A stretch of DNA of 64,000 bases. Source: Thalassotalea profundi. Its GTDB lineage: Bacteria > Pseudomonadota > Gammaproteobacteria > Enterobacterales > Alteromonadaceae. Shown here piece after piece: positions 19,024 through 27,316 of the stretch. Below the pieces are notes generated by a model. That model did not search any database. It saw only the letters and a program-made list of their open reading frames with translations, and was not told where the DNA came from. The stretch spans positions 1 to 64,000 of the forward strand of contig NZ_BNAH01000004.1 of NCBI RefSeq assembly GCF_014653195.1, given 5' to 3'. A program made the position numbers and the translations under genes. Numbering within the stretch: the first letter of the stretch is position 1; each line of letters opens with the position of its first letter.

Positions 19024-19623
19024 CTAGCCCCAATTATCCATTGAAGACTTCTTACGTCCACTAATCTTAGGGATGATTAACCCCAATAGAAGGCCAATAA
19101 CAAGAACGATAGCACCATTGAAGAACCATTCTTTTTTTAATTCAGTGTCTTGGTTCTTGATTTTCAACTTAGTATTTTCAAGCTCTTGATTAATTTGATT
19201 TACTTTTAACTCAAAGTTTTTAGTTTCTATGTTTAAGCGTTCAATTTCATTATGGGCTTGTGTTAGTTGAGAAGAGAGTCCATCGTTATTCTCAATATTA
19301 GAAGCAAGTTGAGCTTTTAAACGTTTTACTTCGTTACGCACGCCTGGCGTAGTGTTGATGTATCTATTTTCGACCCAAGTTTCGCGATTTTTACTATCAA
19401 GAATTTGTGTATAGTCATTTTCAGTTCTGCCGGTAAGCTTAACTTCTTCGCCCGCATTAATACTGCCTAAAATTCGGTAGTTATTTCCAGGACCAGCATG
19501 CATGTAAATAAAAAGATCGTCAGAAATATAGGCAGACGTTAAATTGTCTGTTGTTTCTTCTGCTAGTAATAAAGGACTAAAAAGGATAAAAGCACTAGCA
19601 AATAAACATTTTATTATTTTCAT
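19024..19623 (-). CDS. ygiM: SH3-domain membrane protein, YgiM family (TIGR04211)
   Basis: The 199-residue protein has a signal peptide (MKIIKCLFASAFILFSPLLLAE), a bacterial SH3 domain (about 28-95: AYISDDLFIYMHAGPGNNYRILG, AGEEVKLTGR), a long coiled coil (about 98-165) and a C-terminal membrane helix (GAIVLVIGLLLGLIIP) with a basic tail. It should be anchored in the inner membrane with the SH3 domain in the periplasm. Its job is not well established. It stands divergent to the ygiF-like gene, as in E. coli, which supports the assignment. Confidence 0.88.
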   Translation of the reverse strand: MKIIKCLFASAFILFSPLLLAEETTDNLTSAYISDDLFIYMHAGPGNNYRILGSINAGEEVKLTGRTENDYTQILDSKNRETWVENRYINTTPGVRNEVKRLKAQLASNIENNDGLSSQLTQAHNEIERLNIETKNFELKVNQINQELENTKLKIKNQDTELKKEWFFNGAIVLVIGLLLGLIIPKISGRKKSSMDNWG

Positions 19624-19798
19624 AACTTACCAAATTCTCTATGGATATTTTTACTAAAAATAGTAGGGTTTTGTGGCGACGGAATCAAGCTAAGTTTTCG
19701 CTAAATCAGGTATTTTTTCAACAATCTTATATAAAATGTGTTGCGAGTGCTCAATAGCTTTTGTATGGTGTGTTTTTGTTAGTCAAATTTAGGTTTAT

Positions 19799-21295
19799 AT
19801 GAACACTGAGATAGAGCTTAAATATCTCGTATTATCACAAGATGTAGAAGCAACAATCACATCATTACTTAATGCTAAAAAATTAACTTTCGAAAAAAAT
19901 GAAAAATTATTGTCAAATTGTTATTTTGACACGCCAGATTTAGCGTTGAGAAAAAAAGATTATGGTTTGCGGGTTAGAGGTTGTAATGGTCATATTGAGC
20001 AAACAATAAAAACCGCAGGTAGTGTTGTTGGTGGGTTGCATCAACGACCTGAATACAATATTGAAATACAAAACTCATTTCCTGATTTGTCGTTATTTCC
20101 TACCAATATCTGGTCACAAGAAGACAATGTTACTCAATTACAGGAACAGCTTATTGCACTGTTTGATACTGATTTTACCCGTATAACGTGGTTGGTTGAA
20201 TTTCAAAATAGTAAAGTTGAGTTTGCATTTGATTGTGGGACGATTAGCTCTGATGGACAAGAACTTGAAATCTCTGAAATTGAGTTGGAGTTAGTCTCAG
20301 GGTCAGTTGAGCATTTATTTGCTCTAGCGCGTGTAATTTTTAGTGGCTTGCTGCTACGACCTGGAATTAAAAGTAAAGCGGCTCGTGGGTATTCACTTTG
20401 GCATAAAAAAAACCAGTTGGATGAAAATACTAATTTACAAATAGATAGTAGCGGTAAAGATTTGAAGGAGAATTTCACCCAAGGAATTTCGCATTGTTTA
20501 CAACAACTTCATTTAGCGATAGAACATTACATTGAGCAACCTAGTTATGAGCACTTAGAGCCCGTTATTGATGTTTTAGTGATGTTACGCCACGGCTTTT
20601 GGTTGTTTGATTTACGACTTAATGAGAAAGGGCACGAAATCAGAGAGCAATTAAGTTTATTCATTCAGTTATTTGATTGGCTTGATAGTGCGATATACCT
20701 GAGAGAGTTGATGAATAAAACGGGGAACTATCGTAAAAAATTAGATCTTAGCGAGCAATTAATTGAACAATTACGTATTGAAAAACAACGTTTCCCTGAG
20801 CAATCTCATGTGATTGAATTAATACATAGTGAGCGATTTAATACAATACAATTAACTTTACTTGAACTAATTTGTTCAAAAGCAGAGGATGTTTTCACAC
20901 CGCTTACTACAGAGGTAGATTATCGTCAGTATGCAAAAGAAAAACTTTCAGCCAGTTTGAATGATTTATTGTCCGTGTTACCGGAAAAAAATCTCACTAT
21001 TGAACAATACTTAGCGTTAAGAAAGTTGGTAAAAAGAAGCTTACTAACAGGGGGCTGGTTCGGGTTATTATTTGACGCTCAACTACGAGACCAATTTCGT
21101 ATGCCTTGGTTAGATATACAGCAAGGGTTAGGGGAACTGCGTAGTTTATGGATTATCCATCAACAACTTGAACGATTAGAAGATGCACCTAAAAAATTAA
21201 TTTCTTGGCACCAAAGTAAACTAGATAATTTACTATTAGCACTAGAACATAGTCGCCAAAGTGCTACAACACAACAACCTTATTGGCTGGAATAG
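19799..21295 (+). CDS. ygiF: CYTH-CHAD domain inorganic triphosphatase, YgiF-like
   Basis: The 498-residue protein starts with a CYTH domain (1-200) carrying the ExExK signature in NTEIELKYLV (residues 2-11) and basic strand motifs such as LRKKDYGLRVRG and SKAARGYSLW. A CHAD domain follows (about 225-495), helical and rich in His, Arg and Lys, which binds polyphosphate. E. coli YgiF is an inorganic triphosphatase of 433 residues; this one has a longer CHAD part. It is divergent from ygiM with a 175-base shared promoter region. In E. coli ygiF is followed by glnE, but here the Psp/polyamine locus lies between. Confidence 0.88.
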   Translation: MNTEIELKYLVLSQDVEATITSLLNAKKLTFEKNEKLLSNCYFDTPDLALRKKDYGLRVRGCNGHIEQTIKTAGSVVGGLHQRPEYNIEIQNSFPDLSLFPTNIWSQEDNVTQLQEQLIALFDTDFTRITWLVEFQNSKVEFAFDCGTISSDGQELEISEIELELVSGSVEHLFALARVIFSGLLLRPGIKSKAARGYSLWHKKNQLDENTNLQIDSSGKDLKENFTQGISHCLQQLHLAIEHYIEQPSYEHLEPVIDVLVMLRHGFWLFDLRLNEKGHEIREQLSLFIQLFDWLDSAIYLRELMNKTGNYRKKLDLSEQLIEQLRIEKQRFPEQSHVIELIHSERFNTIQLTLLELICSKAEDVFTPLTTEVDYRQYAKEKLSASLNDLLSVLPEKNLTIEQYLALRKLVKRSLLTGGWFGLLFDAQLRDQFRMPWLDIQQGLGELRSLWIIHQQLERLEDAPKKLISWHQSKLDNLLLALEHSRQSATTQQPYWLE

Positions 21296-21387
21296 CTTGT
21301 AATATGGCTTAATAAGGCATAGATAAGTTAAGTGTAAATGCTGTCTTAAGCCTTTTTAAGCCAAAATTAAATATGTTTGCTGTTATA

Positions 21388-22224
21388 TTAACTTTTAGTT
21401 TTTTTAAATATCTTTTCAAAGGCATCATATATAGCTAAGTGTAATGTGTCACCATGACTTAATTTTTCAAAGTAATTAAAAAATATCTTGGTACTCGTAG
21501 GTGAACTTTTATTCACTTTTTGATACAAGCTTTCAGCAACTCGCTCCATAACGTCTCCTTCTTTACCTACTCCTATGTATACAGATTGTGGCGCCTTTAA
21601 ATATTTTGGCGTTACTTTTAATAATGATTCATCATTCCACCATAAACTAGGGCTGATAATTATGTAATGATCGAATAAGTAAGGTGTTTTAAAGAGTATT
21701 TCAGTTGCTAATAAACCACCTAAAGATTGACCTATAAGTGTTTTGGTTTTGTTGGTTCTATAATTGCTATCGATTAGAGGTTGTAATTCATTAGCTATAA
21801 ACTGAATAAAATAAGCTGAACCGCCACTTGTAGGTAATTCTTTTAAATCAATCGAGTTGGTGCTTTTAAAGGTAAAGTCTCGCTTTCTATCAATATTAGC
21901 AATACCCACTACAATGGTTTCAGGGATATTATTTATCCATGAGAATGAATTAAACTGAACTAAACCAGCGATATGGATAAAGTCTTCTTCTATAGAGCCA
22001 TCAAGAAGATAGATGACGGGATATTGTTTAGTTGAGTTTTTTTTATAACTTTCGGGAAGGTAAATATTTAACACTCTTTTTTCGTTTAAAATAGTCGAGT
22101 GAAATTCAACTTTTTCACCTATCGATAACTCAGAGCTGGTGAAATTATTCGTATTGGTTATGGTGAGTGCGTTAGCATTTGTTAATAAGCAACACAGTAG
22201 ATAAAAGGCGAGTATGAGTCTCAT
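21388..22224 (-). CDS. Secreted alpha/beta-hydrolase, esterase D / enterochelin-esterase-like
   Basis: The 278-residue protein has a signal peptide (MRLILAFYLLCCLLTNANA) and a PF00756-type esterase fold. Visible are LNIYLPESYKKNSTKQYPVIYLLDG near 55-79, the nucleophile elbow GQSLGG near 165-170, FDHYIIISPSLWWND, and a late His in LSHGDTLHLAIYDAF as likely catalytic residue. The expected location is the periplasm or outside. Relatives hydrolyse siderophore esters, S-formylglutathione or acyl esters, and the substrate cannot be told from sequence. It is a single leftward gene. A 7-bp inverted repeat plus T run near 21306-21357 could be a weak terminator for ygiF. Confidence 0.82.
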   Translation of the reverse strand: MRLILAFYLLCCLLTNANALTITNTNNFTSSELSIGEKVEFHSTILNEKRVLNIYLPESYKKNSTKQYPVIYLLDGSIEEDFIHIAGLVQFNSFSWINNIPETIVVGIANIDRKRDFTFKSTNSIDLKELPTSGGSAYFIQFIANELQPLIDSNYRTNKTKTLIGQSLGGLLATEILFKTPYLFDHYIIISPSLWWNDESLLKVTPKYLKAPQSVYIGVGKEGDVMERVAESLYQKVNKSSPTSTKIFFNYFEKLSHGDTLHLAIYDAFEKIFKKTKS

Positions 22225-22305
22225 TACTTTCCTTGCTAAGAGATAACAGTAGTCGCTGATAATACGGTTTGAATATTAATAACTCAAATTTCTCAGTAAA
22301 TAATA

Positions 22306-22629
22306 TTATTCTTTATTTGTCACGTAGCTAATTAGATCATCCATTAATTTACGTTTTATTTCCAGCTGCTGCTCGGCATCAAGCTGATATTTTTCAGCAA
22401 GCACTTGGTAATCATCAAGAGATAAACTAACCGTTAACCTTGGTCTTTTAGGCCTCTTATTGGTGTCTAGCCCTAAAATGTCTCTAATTTTATCTGACGG
22501 GCTTAAGCCGTCCTCAAGTGCTTCTTTACGAATTTCTAGTTGTATTTTTTCATCCATATCAAAGGCAACTTGTGTTGCTTTAGCTGCTTTAACAGAAGAT
22601 TGCCATTTTTCGGGGATTTTTCTACTCAC
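22306..22629 (-). CDS. Small protein with two ribbon-helix-helix-like repeats, end of the yjf/psp operon
   Basis: I do not recognise this 107-residue protein by name. It contains two segments with the strand-helix-helix pattern of ribbon-helix-helix DNA-binding proteins: TQVAFDMDEKIQLEIRKEAL...SPSDKIRDILG (about 19-53) and RLTVSLSLDDYQVLAEKYQL...EIKRKLMDDLIS (about 63-103), joined by a basic linker (NKRPKRPR). It has no signal peptide or membrane segment. It lies two bases after the DUF2491 gene and is the last gene of the yjfI-pspA-yjfK operon. It could be an operon-linked DNA-binding protein or a small structural partner; the RHH reading is by eye only. Confidence 0.6.
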   Translation of the reverse strand: MSRKIPEKWQSSVKAAKATQVAFDMDEKIQLEIRKEALEDGLSPSDKIRDILGLDTNKRPKRPRLTVSLSLDDYQVLAEKYQLDAEQQLEIKRKLMDDLISYVTNKE

Positions 22630-22631
22630 AA

Positions 22632-23270
22632 TTAACTTCCTGGGTACATATCAATAATGTCTGACGTTGGACGGTACATTGTGAGAAATACATCAGTATC
22701 GCCATCTAGCCATACTTCTAGCTCAACTCCATAATACTCATCTTGATCTAATAATTGGTAAAACTCAAATTGTTCGCCAGCATCTTCATCTTCGAACTGA
22801 GAAAGTTTTTCCTGACGGTGGTCTTTACGATGAAAGTAACCTACTTGGCAAAAAGCTCTTTGATGATAATATTCACCCGTCCAGCCATTTGTTACATCCG
22901 TATCATTTAAACGTTGTAATGTTGTATTGCCAGGCTCATCAAAAATAGTTGAGAATTCGTCTAAATCAAATAATGATTCGACATCAGCATGGGCTATTTT
23001 AATTGAAAACTTAAGGTAGGTTTTATCATCAACATCAAGAGATAAATAAAGTTCACTATTATTATTACCTGATAATACCCATTCGGTTTGCGTTTTGTGT
23101 TCAAATTCATAGCTATTAACTGCAGTGACTTGAAATTGTTGAGCACGTAAACTTTCAGGCAAAGCAAAGCTGTCGGTTAATGCTATGATGTCATTAACCA
23201 TCAAGTCTTTAGCATTTTTGATTGTGCGTGGCGCTTGTTCTTTTTTGAAAATACTTTTGAGAAAACTCAT
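22632..23270 (-). CDS. yjfK: DUF2491 family protein, YjfK-like
   Basis: The 212-residue protein resembles E. coli YjfK: a basic N-terminus (MSFLKSIFKKEQAPRTI), an acidic beta-rich body and motifs such as WTGEYYHQRAFCQVGYFHR (about 128-146) and a late EVWLDGDTDVFLTMYRP. It has no signal peptide or membrane helix, so it is cytosolic. Its function is unknown. Family members are nearly always encoded beside a PspA homologue (YjfJ) and YjfI, as here, and are thought to take part in the membrane-stress response. Confidence 0.82.
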   Translation of the reverse strand: MSFLKSIFKKEQAPRTIKNAKDLMVNDIIALTDSFALPESLRAQQFQVTAVNSYEFEHKTQTEWVLSGNNNSELYLSLDVDDKTYLKFSIKIAHADVESLFDLDEFSTIFDEPGNTTLQRLNDTDVTNGWTGEYYHQRAFCQVGYFHRKDHRQEKLSQFEDEDAGEQFEFYQLLDQDEYYGVELEVWLDGDTDVFLTMYRPTSDIIDMYPGS

Positions 23271-23286
23271 CGTTTTTCACCATAAA

Positions 23287-23322
23287 ATCGCTTGCTGAAC
23301 ATTAAAAGCTCAAACAAGCGAT
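23287..23322 (-). repeat. Intra-operon hairpin between pspA/yjfJ and yjfK
   Basis: ATCGCTTG and CAAGCGAT pair perfectly over 8 bp around a 20-base loop in the 90-base gap between the PspA and DUF2491 genes. Read leftwards, it is followed by TTTTA, so it could be a partial terminator or mRNA-processing site that lowers expression of the last two genes relative to pspA. Confidence 0.4.
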
Positions 23323-23360
23323 ATTGTTATTATCTAGAGAAAATGTGTGGAACCATAAAG

Positions 23361-24050
23361 CTATTTTTGTTTAGCTTTTAATCGCTCAAGTACTGAGTTG
23401 GCGCTATTGTCACTCGAGCCAATACCCGCTTCTTTCAATTGAGCTGCTAACGAATTATCTGAGTTTTCAGATTCAAGTACTTCAGCAGCTTTCATTTTGT
23501 CATCAAATTGTTGCTGTTTAGCTTTAATTCGCTCTAGTGAGTCTTTCGCACTTAACAATTTTGAGTTACTTGATGAAAAGTTATCAGTGATAGCAGAAGT
23601 CGCTTTTTGTACACTTTCTGTTGTTTTCACCATAGATAACTGACGTTTGTATTCTTGAACTTGGCGTTCACTTTTCTTTACTAACTCTTTTAATCGATTA
23701 GCACTACCTTCGAAACTGTCTAACGCTTGTTGTTGGCTAGATAATTCAGTTTCTAATGTCGATATTTTTTCAGCTACGGCTAAAGCTAATGCTTCATCGC
23801 CTTTTTCTAAAGCTTGTACTGCGTAACCTTCATGTTCTGTTACATCTCGCTTAATGCGATCAACTTCTCTGCTAGCAGCCATTTGTTGTGCCATTACGCC
23901 GGTTAAATCACGTTTTGCTTTTGTTAAGTGATTTTCAGCATCACGAATTTCTTGTTCAAAAATACGCGTAGCGTTTGCATCTACAATAGATTCGCCAACT
24001 TCACTTGCACCACCTCGGATAGCGGTCATAATTTTTTTAAAAATGCTCAT
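23361..24050 (-). CDS. yjfJ: PspA/IM30 family membrane-stress protein, YjfJ-like
   Basis: The 229-residue protein has the long coiled-coil, charged composition of the PspA/IM30/Vipp1 family (ESCRT-III-like), which binds damaged inner membrane. The N-terminal amphipathic helix is MSIFKKIMTAIRGGASEVGE and the coiled coil covers about 25-150 (RIFEQEIRDAENHLTKAKRDL, LVKKSERQVQEYKRQLSMVK). The C-terminal part has a break, then a short helix (SNSVLERLKAKQK). It is the middle gene of yjfI-yjfJ-yjfK, as in E. coli. The usual PspF/PspB/PspC partners are absent, so this is the YjfJ branch, not classical PspA. Confidence 0.9.
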   Translation of the reverse strand: MSIFKKIMTAIRGGASEVGESIVDANATRIFEQEIRDAENHLTKAKRDLTGVMAQQMAASREVDRIKRDVTEHEGYAVQALEKGDEALALAVAEKISTLETELSSQQQALDSFEGSANRLKELVKKSERQVQEYKRQLSMVKTTESVQKATSAITDNFSSSNSKLLSAKDSLERIKAKQQQFDDKMKAAEVLESENSDNSLAAQLKEAGIGSSDNSANSVLERLKAKQK

Positions 24051-24070
24051 AATATTCTCCTAAGTGGAAA

Positions 24071-24484
24071 TTAAATTAAGTAATCGCTCATGTCATCAAT
24101 AATATCAATAGCATTGTTATTGAGAACGGCGAGTTCATGTTCGATATCGCTAAAAGTCGAGTTGATGGAAAGTGCACCAAAAAGTACGTATTTATCACCA
24201 ATTTTTGAAAATGATGATAATGGCATTGGAATGTTCATTTCTAACATACTTTCATGCAAGTCATGTAAGCTCTCAGGCTTAACTTCATCACGACCCCATA
24301 AATAGGTAATACATAGTATTTGGTCATCAGTAACGGATACAAATATCGGTAACTCTTCACGGCCAATAACCGTGATCTGCAGAACATCAACTTCACCTGA
24401 AATTGGTTGGCAGTCGAATACCATCCCTGTTTCTGAATTATCAGCAAGTGCGTTTAAATGGTTAGCAATTTTATGAATATTCAT
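24071..24484 (-). CDS. yjfI: DUF2170 family protein, YjfI-like
   Basis: The protein (137 residues from ATG 24484) resembles E. coli YjfI: MNIHKIANHLNALADN at the start, an LQITVIGREELPIFVSVTDDQILCITYLW core and a C-terminal LAVLNNNAIDIIDDMSDYL. It is acidic and probably cytosolic, with unknown biochemistry. I prefer ATG 24484, which matches the family start and has GAGGA upstream; an in-frame GTG at 24514 would add ten basic residues. It is the first gene of the downstream half of the locus. The two palindromic operators lie 80-125 bases upstream. Confidence 0.8.
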   Translation of the reverse strand: MNIHKIANHLNALADNSETGMVFDCQPISGEVDVLQITVIGREELPIFVSVTDDQILCITYLWGRDEVKPESLHDLHESMLEMNIPMPLSSFSKIGDKYVLFGALSINSTFSDIEHELAVLNNNAIDIIDDMSDYLI

Positions 24485-24561
24485 ATTATTCTTCTTCCTC
24501 GTTATTTTTAACACTAATTAATCATTACAGGTGTTTACTGATGACGATAATTAATGTGTTT

Positions 24562-24576
24562 CGACATATTATGTCG
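24562..24576. promoter_or_regulatory. Palindromic operator, copy 1 (upstream of yjfI)
   Basis: CGACATATTATGTCG is a perfect inverted repeat around a single central base. Its core GACATATTATGTC is the reverse complement of the core found at 24598 and 28362. It lies in the promoter region of yjfI-yjfJ-yjfK. Confidence 0.7.
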
Positions 24577-24597
24577 ATGTGGATAATTTATCATCTG

Positions 24598-24610
24598 GAC
24601 ATAATATGTC
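24598..24610. promoter_or_regulatory. Palindromic operator, copy 2 (upstream of yjfI)
   Basis: GACATAATATGTC, the same 13-bp palindrome as copies 1 and 3. Its centre is 35 bp from that of copy 1, a little over three helical turns, so dimers bound to both could contact each other. Confidence 0.7.
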
Positions 24611-24639
24611 AAGCTGTAATTTGAAATTTTTTATTTATT

Positions 24640-26355
24640 TTATTCTTGCAGGTGGGATTCATTTAAACCTTGTTGATCCCTCCATGCTTTTTGATGCAAT
24701 TGATAAATTACATGACTACCTAGATAATTAACAGGAATTGACTCTTTTAACTTAAAAAATTGATGAGGAAATTCAAAAGCACCGTAAAGCATTGGCAAAG
24801 TTAGCCATTGTGGTTCAACTAGAAACTCATCTAATTTTTTTAAGCGACTCAGAGGGCTAGCTCCGTATTTACTGGCAATAGTCCAACCCCATTCACCAAA
24901 GCTTGGCACGTTTGCATGATACTGCTGAACGTGTGCAAATTCAGCTGCAGCAACAGTTTTACCTATGGCTATAAATGCCTCTTTAGCATGATATGGACTT
25001 GCAGATTGAATGGCAATTACACCATCTCCTGCTAGTAGCTGTTTTAAGCGAGCATAAAAATTAACAGAGTAAAGTTTATTAAGATCAGGGTGGCTAGGGT
25101 CGGGTAAGTCTACAATAATCGTGTCGAAGGTTTGTTTAGATGACAGCATTTCGTCTATAGCAAGAAAAGCATCTTGATATATTGGTGTAACTCTTGGATC
25201 AGAAAAACTTTTTTGGGTCAGTTTATCTATTTGATAAGCTAATGTTTGTGGAAGTTTTTCAAAAGGTTTTTGAAATAGTTCAATAAGTTCTTTATCTAAG
25301 TCTATTAGCGTAACTTTTTCAGGTGACCAAGCCAGTACATCACGAAGTGCTAAACCATCACCACCACCAATAATTAACACATTATCCTGACGAGCCGAAG
25401 CGGCGAGGGCAGGGGTAACTAAGTAGCTGTGATAAACATGTTCGTCAGCAGATGAAAATTGCAAACGTCCATTAATATAGAAATTGATGATAGGATCATG
25501 TTCAGCACCAATTTTACGTTCAGTAAATGTTAGTTGTTGATAATGGGTTTTATCAGTAAAAACCACATTATCCATATATAACAAATTACTCATGTTATTT
25601 AGCCATTGATTGCCATTTTGATATATAAAAAATATCAATGCGAGTAAGAGTAAATGAAGGGCTAATAATACTTTTTTCCACTTTAGCCTTTGCCAGTAAA
25701 ATAGCATAAAAGCTAAACCTGCTGCTAAATTCAACGCCGCTGTTAATGCACTTGCTTTGCTAATATCAATTGACAATAAAAAAATCACCCAAATACCCGC
25801 GCCAATGCCTGCGCCAATATAATCAGCACCATAAATGGTACCTAAGTTATTCTTAAGATGTTTTTTATGAATATGCTCTCTTATTTGTGCAATAAGTGGG
25901 ATCTCCATGCCAATAAAAAAGCCTAAGAGAAAACCAAAAAAGTAAGGGCTATTAAGCGTTAAAAAACTAATTTGTTTTAAATATCCACCACGAGGAGTTA
26001 TATCTGGTGGTAAATAAAACATGTCTGCTAATAGTTGAGGAAACGTTTGGCTAATAGCGATGAGTCCGCCAATGATTAAAATTGAACTACAACCTAAAAA
26101 GGCGATGATTAATTCTAACCAAACAAAGCCATTGAATGCACAACGCACTTTTCGTGCTGCAAAAGCGCCAAGCCCCATTGCTACAATCATTAAGCCAATC
26201 ATGGAGTAAATAGCACTTTCCATGACGCCTAAAACACGACCTGCATAATGAGATAATAAATATTCGTAGATAAGACCACAGCCGGCTAAGACGGCCATGG
26301 TTATTATTAATAGTATATCGTGTTTAAATAAACGCGATGAAATTGGTAGTTTCAA
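24640..26355 (-). CDS. Membrane-anchored spermidine synthase-like protein
   Basis: The 571-residue protein joins a membrane half to an aminopropyltransferase-like half. About 1-245 contain some seven hydrophobic segments (ILLIITMAVLAGCGLIYEYLLSH; MIGLMIVAMGLGAFAARKV; SPYFFGFLLGFFIGMEIPLI; VLLALHLLLLALIFFIY). Residues 270-540 have the spermidine synthase fold: FYINGRLQFSSADEHVYHSYLV, the S-adenosylmethionine-type loop LIIGGGDGLALRDVL near 325-339, TLIDLDKELIELF and IIVDLPDPSHPDLNKLYSVNFYARL near 395. Similar proteins are often found beside YjfJ-type PspA genes. The product may modify a polyamine or another amine at the membrane; true spermidine synthesis is not proven. It follows the DUF350 gene. 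Confidence 0.83.
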   Translation of the reverse strand: MKLPISSRLFKHDILLIITMAVLAGCGLIYEYLLSHYAGRVLGVMESAIYSMIGLMIVAMGLGAFAARKVRCAFNGFVWLELIIAFLGCSSILIIGGLIAISQTFPQLLADMFYLPPDITPRGGYLKQISFLTLNSPYFFGFLLGFFIGMEIPLIAQIREHIHKKHLKNNLGTIYGADYIGAGIGAGIWVIFLLSIDISKASALTAALNLAAGLAFMLFYWQRLKWKKVLLALHLLLLALIFFIYQNGNQWLNNMSNLLYMDNVVFTDKTHYQQLTFTERKIGAEHDPIINFYINGRLQFSSADEHVYHSYLVTPALAASARQDNVLIIGGGDGLALRDVLAWSPEKVTLIDLDKELIELFQKPFEKLPQTLAYQIDKLTQKSFSDPRVTPIYQDAFLAIDEMLSSKQTFDTIIVDLPDPSHPDLNKLYSVNFYARLKQLLAGDGVIAIQSASPYHAKEAFIAIGKTVAAAEFAHVQQYHANVPSFGEWGWTIASKYGASPLSRLKKLDEFLVEPQWLTLPMLYGAFEFPHQFFKLKESIPVNYLGSHVIYQLHQKAWRDQQGLNESHLQE

Positions 26356-26390
26356 GGTCGTAGAGCAATATTATTTTATAGTTCTATCGT

Positions 26391-27293
26391 TTAAGCCATC
26401 AAGCCTGTGAGAATTAAGGCGATAGAAATACTAATAGCCATTTCTACACTAGCAACACCAATATTACTTTGATGATCTACTTCTTCAACAAGGTTGATAC
26501 CCCATAAAATAAGGTATTTAGCTATCGTGGTTAAAAGTGAGACTAGTATTGTCATTACAATACTGAAAATTAGCCATGCAAGAAGGCTTGTCCATAACGT
26601 TTCTGGATTGTAAGTAAGAAAATAACTCGCAGCAGTTACAGCTAGTGCTGTACTGATAACTTGGCCAGCATAGCGAATTCCTAATGCAACATGTCCATTT
26701 TCTAACGCTTCTTGTAAACTATCATTTTGATTGTTTTTAGCATATTGATATTCTTTTATGCGTGTCACTAGCACTAACATAGCTTGAGAAACAATAAAGC
26801 CACTGATTATAGCGATAAAGGTGCCAATATCTAAACCATGAACCCACAGTAAAACGGCACGAATTATAATAGCAGTTGCTATGGTACTTGCCGCATCTAC
26901 TAGGCCAATACTTATATTTCTAGCTTTAATTTGTTCATTTTTGTTTAAATGATTTAGTGCCACACGATCATGGATGACACGACCAATTTTAATTAAAATA
27001 AGTCCTAAAACACCATAGGTTAGCATACCAATGGCTTCCATTGTGTAGCTTTCGGCATTTTCGCCTGTTATTGCCCCTGTTAATACAATGCCTAATGCGG
27101 CTACACTTCCTGCAACGCTAATACCAAAAGCAAAGTTATCTTCTTTTGATAACTCATCCGTTGAGTTTACCTGTGCCGAAATACCTGAAACAACTTTCAT
27201 GGCACCAAGTAAGGCAATCGCGATAGAAATATCAATAGTGAGATAAATAATTAAGTCTAAATTTAACCCTGTGATTTCAAATAATGTATTCAT
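26391..27293 (-). CDS. DUF350 membrane protein with two repeats, YjfL-like
   Basis: The 300-residue inner-membrane protein has two DUF350 units where E. coli YjfL (about 130 residues) has one. Repeat 1 (about 10-140) includes IYLTIDISIAIALLGAMKVVSG, AFGISVAGSVAALGIVLTGAI and MLTYGVLGLILIKIGRVIHDR. Repeat 2 (about 145-300) includes LVDAASTIATAIIIRAVLLW, HVALGIRYAGQVISTALAVT and SVEMAISISIALILTGL. About eight membrane helices are visible. The function is unknown. It lies between the lipoprotein and spermidine-synthase-like genes, within a likely operon controlled by operator copy 3. Confidence 0.83.
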   Translation of the reverse strand: MNTLFEITGLNLDLIIYLTIDISIAIALLGAMKVVSGISAQVNSTDELSKEDNFAFGISVAGSVAALGIVLTGAITGENAESYTMEAIGMLTYGVLGLILIKIGRVIHDRVALNHLNKNEQIKARNISIGLVDAASTIATAIIIRAVLLWVHGLDIGTFIAIISGFIVSQAMLVLVTRIKEYQYAKNNQNDSLQEALENGHVALGIRYAGQVISTALAVTAASYFLTYNPETLWTSLLAWLIFSIVMTILVSLLTTIAKYLILWGINLVEEVDHQSNIGVASVEMAISISIALILTGLMA

Positions 27294-27316
27294 ATTAATT
27301 CCTTGACTGCCTCTCG

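Noticed and set aside
21306..21357. Possible terminator after the ygiF-like gene
   Set aside because: GGCTTAA/TTAAGCC pair over only 7 bases with a loop of over 30 bases. The T run is suggestive, but the stem is too weak to list as a terminator.
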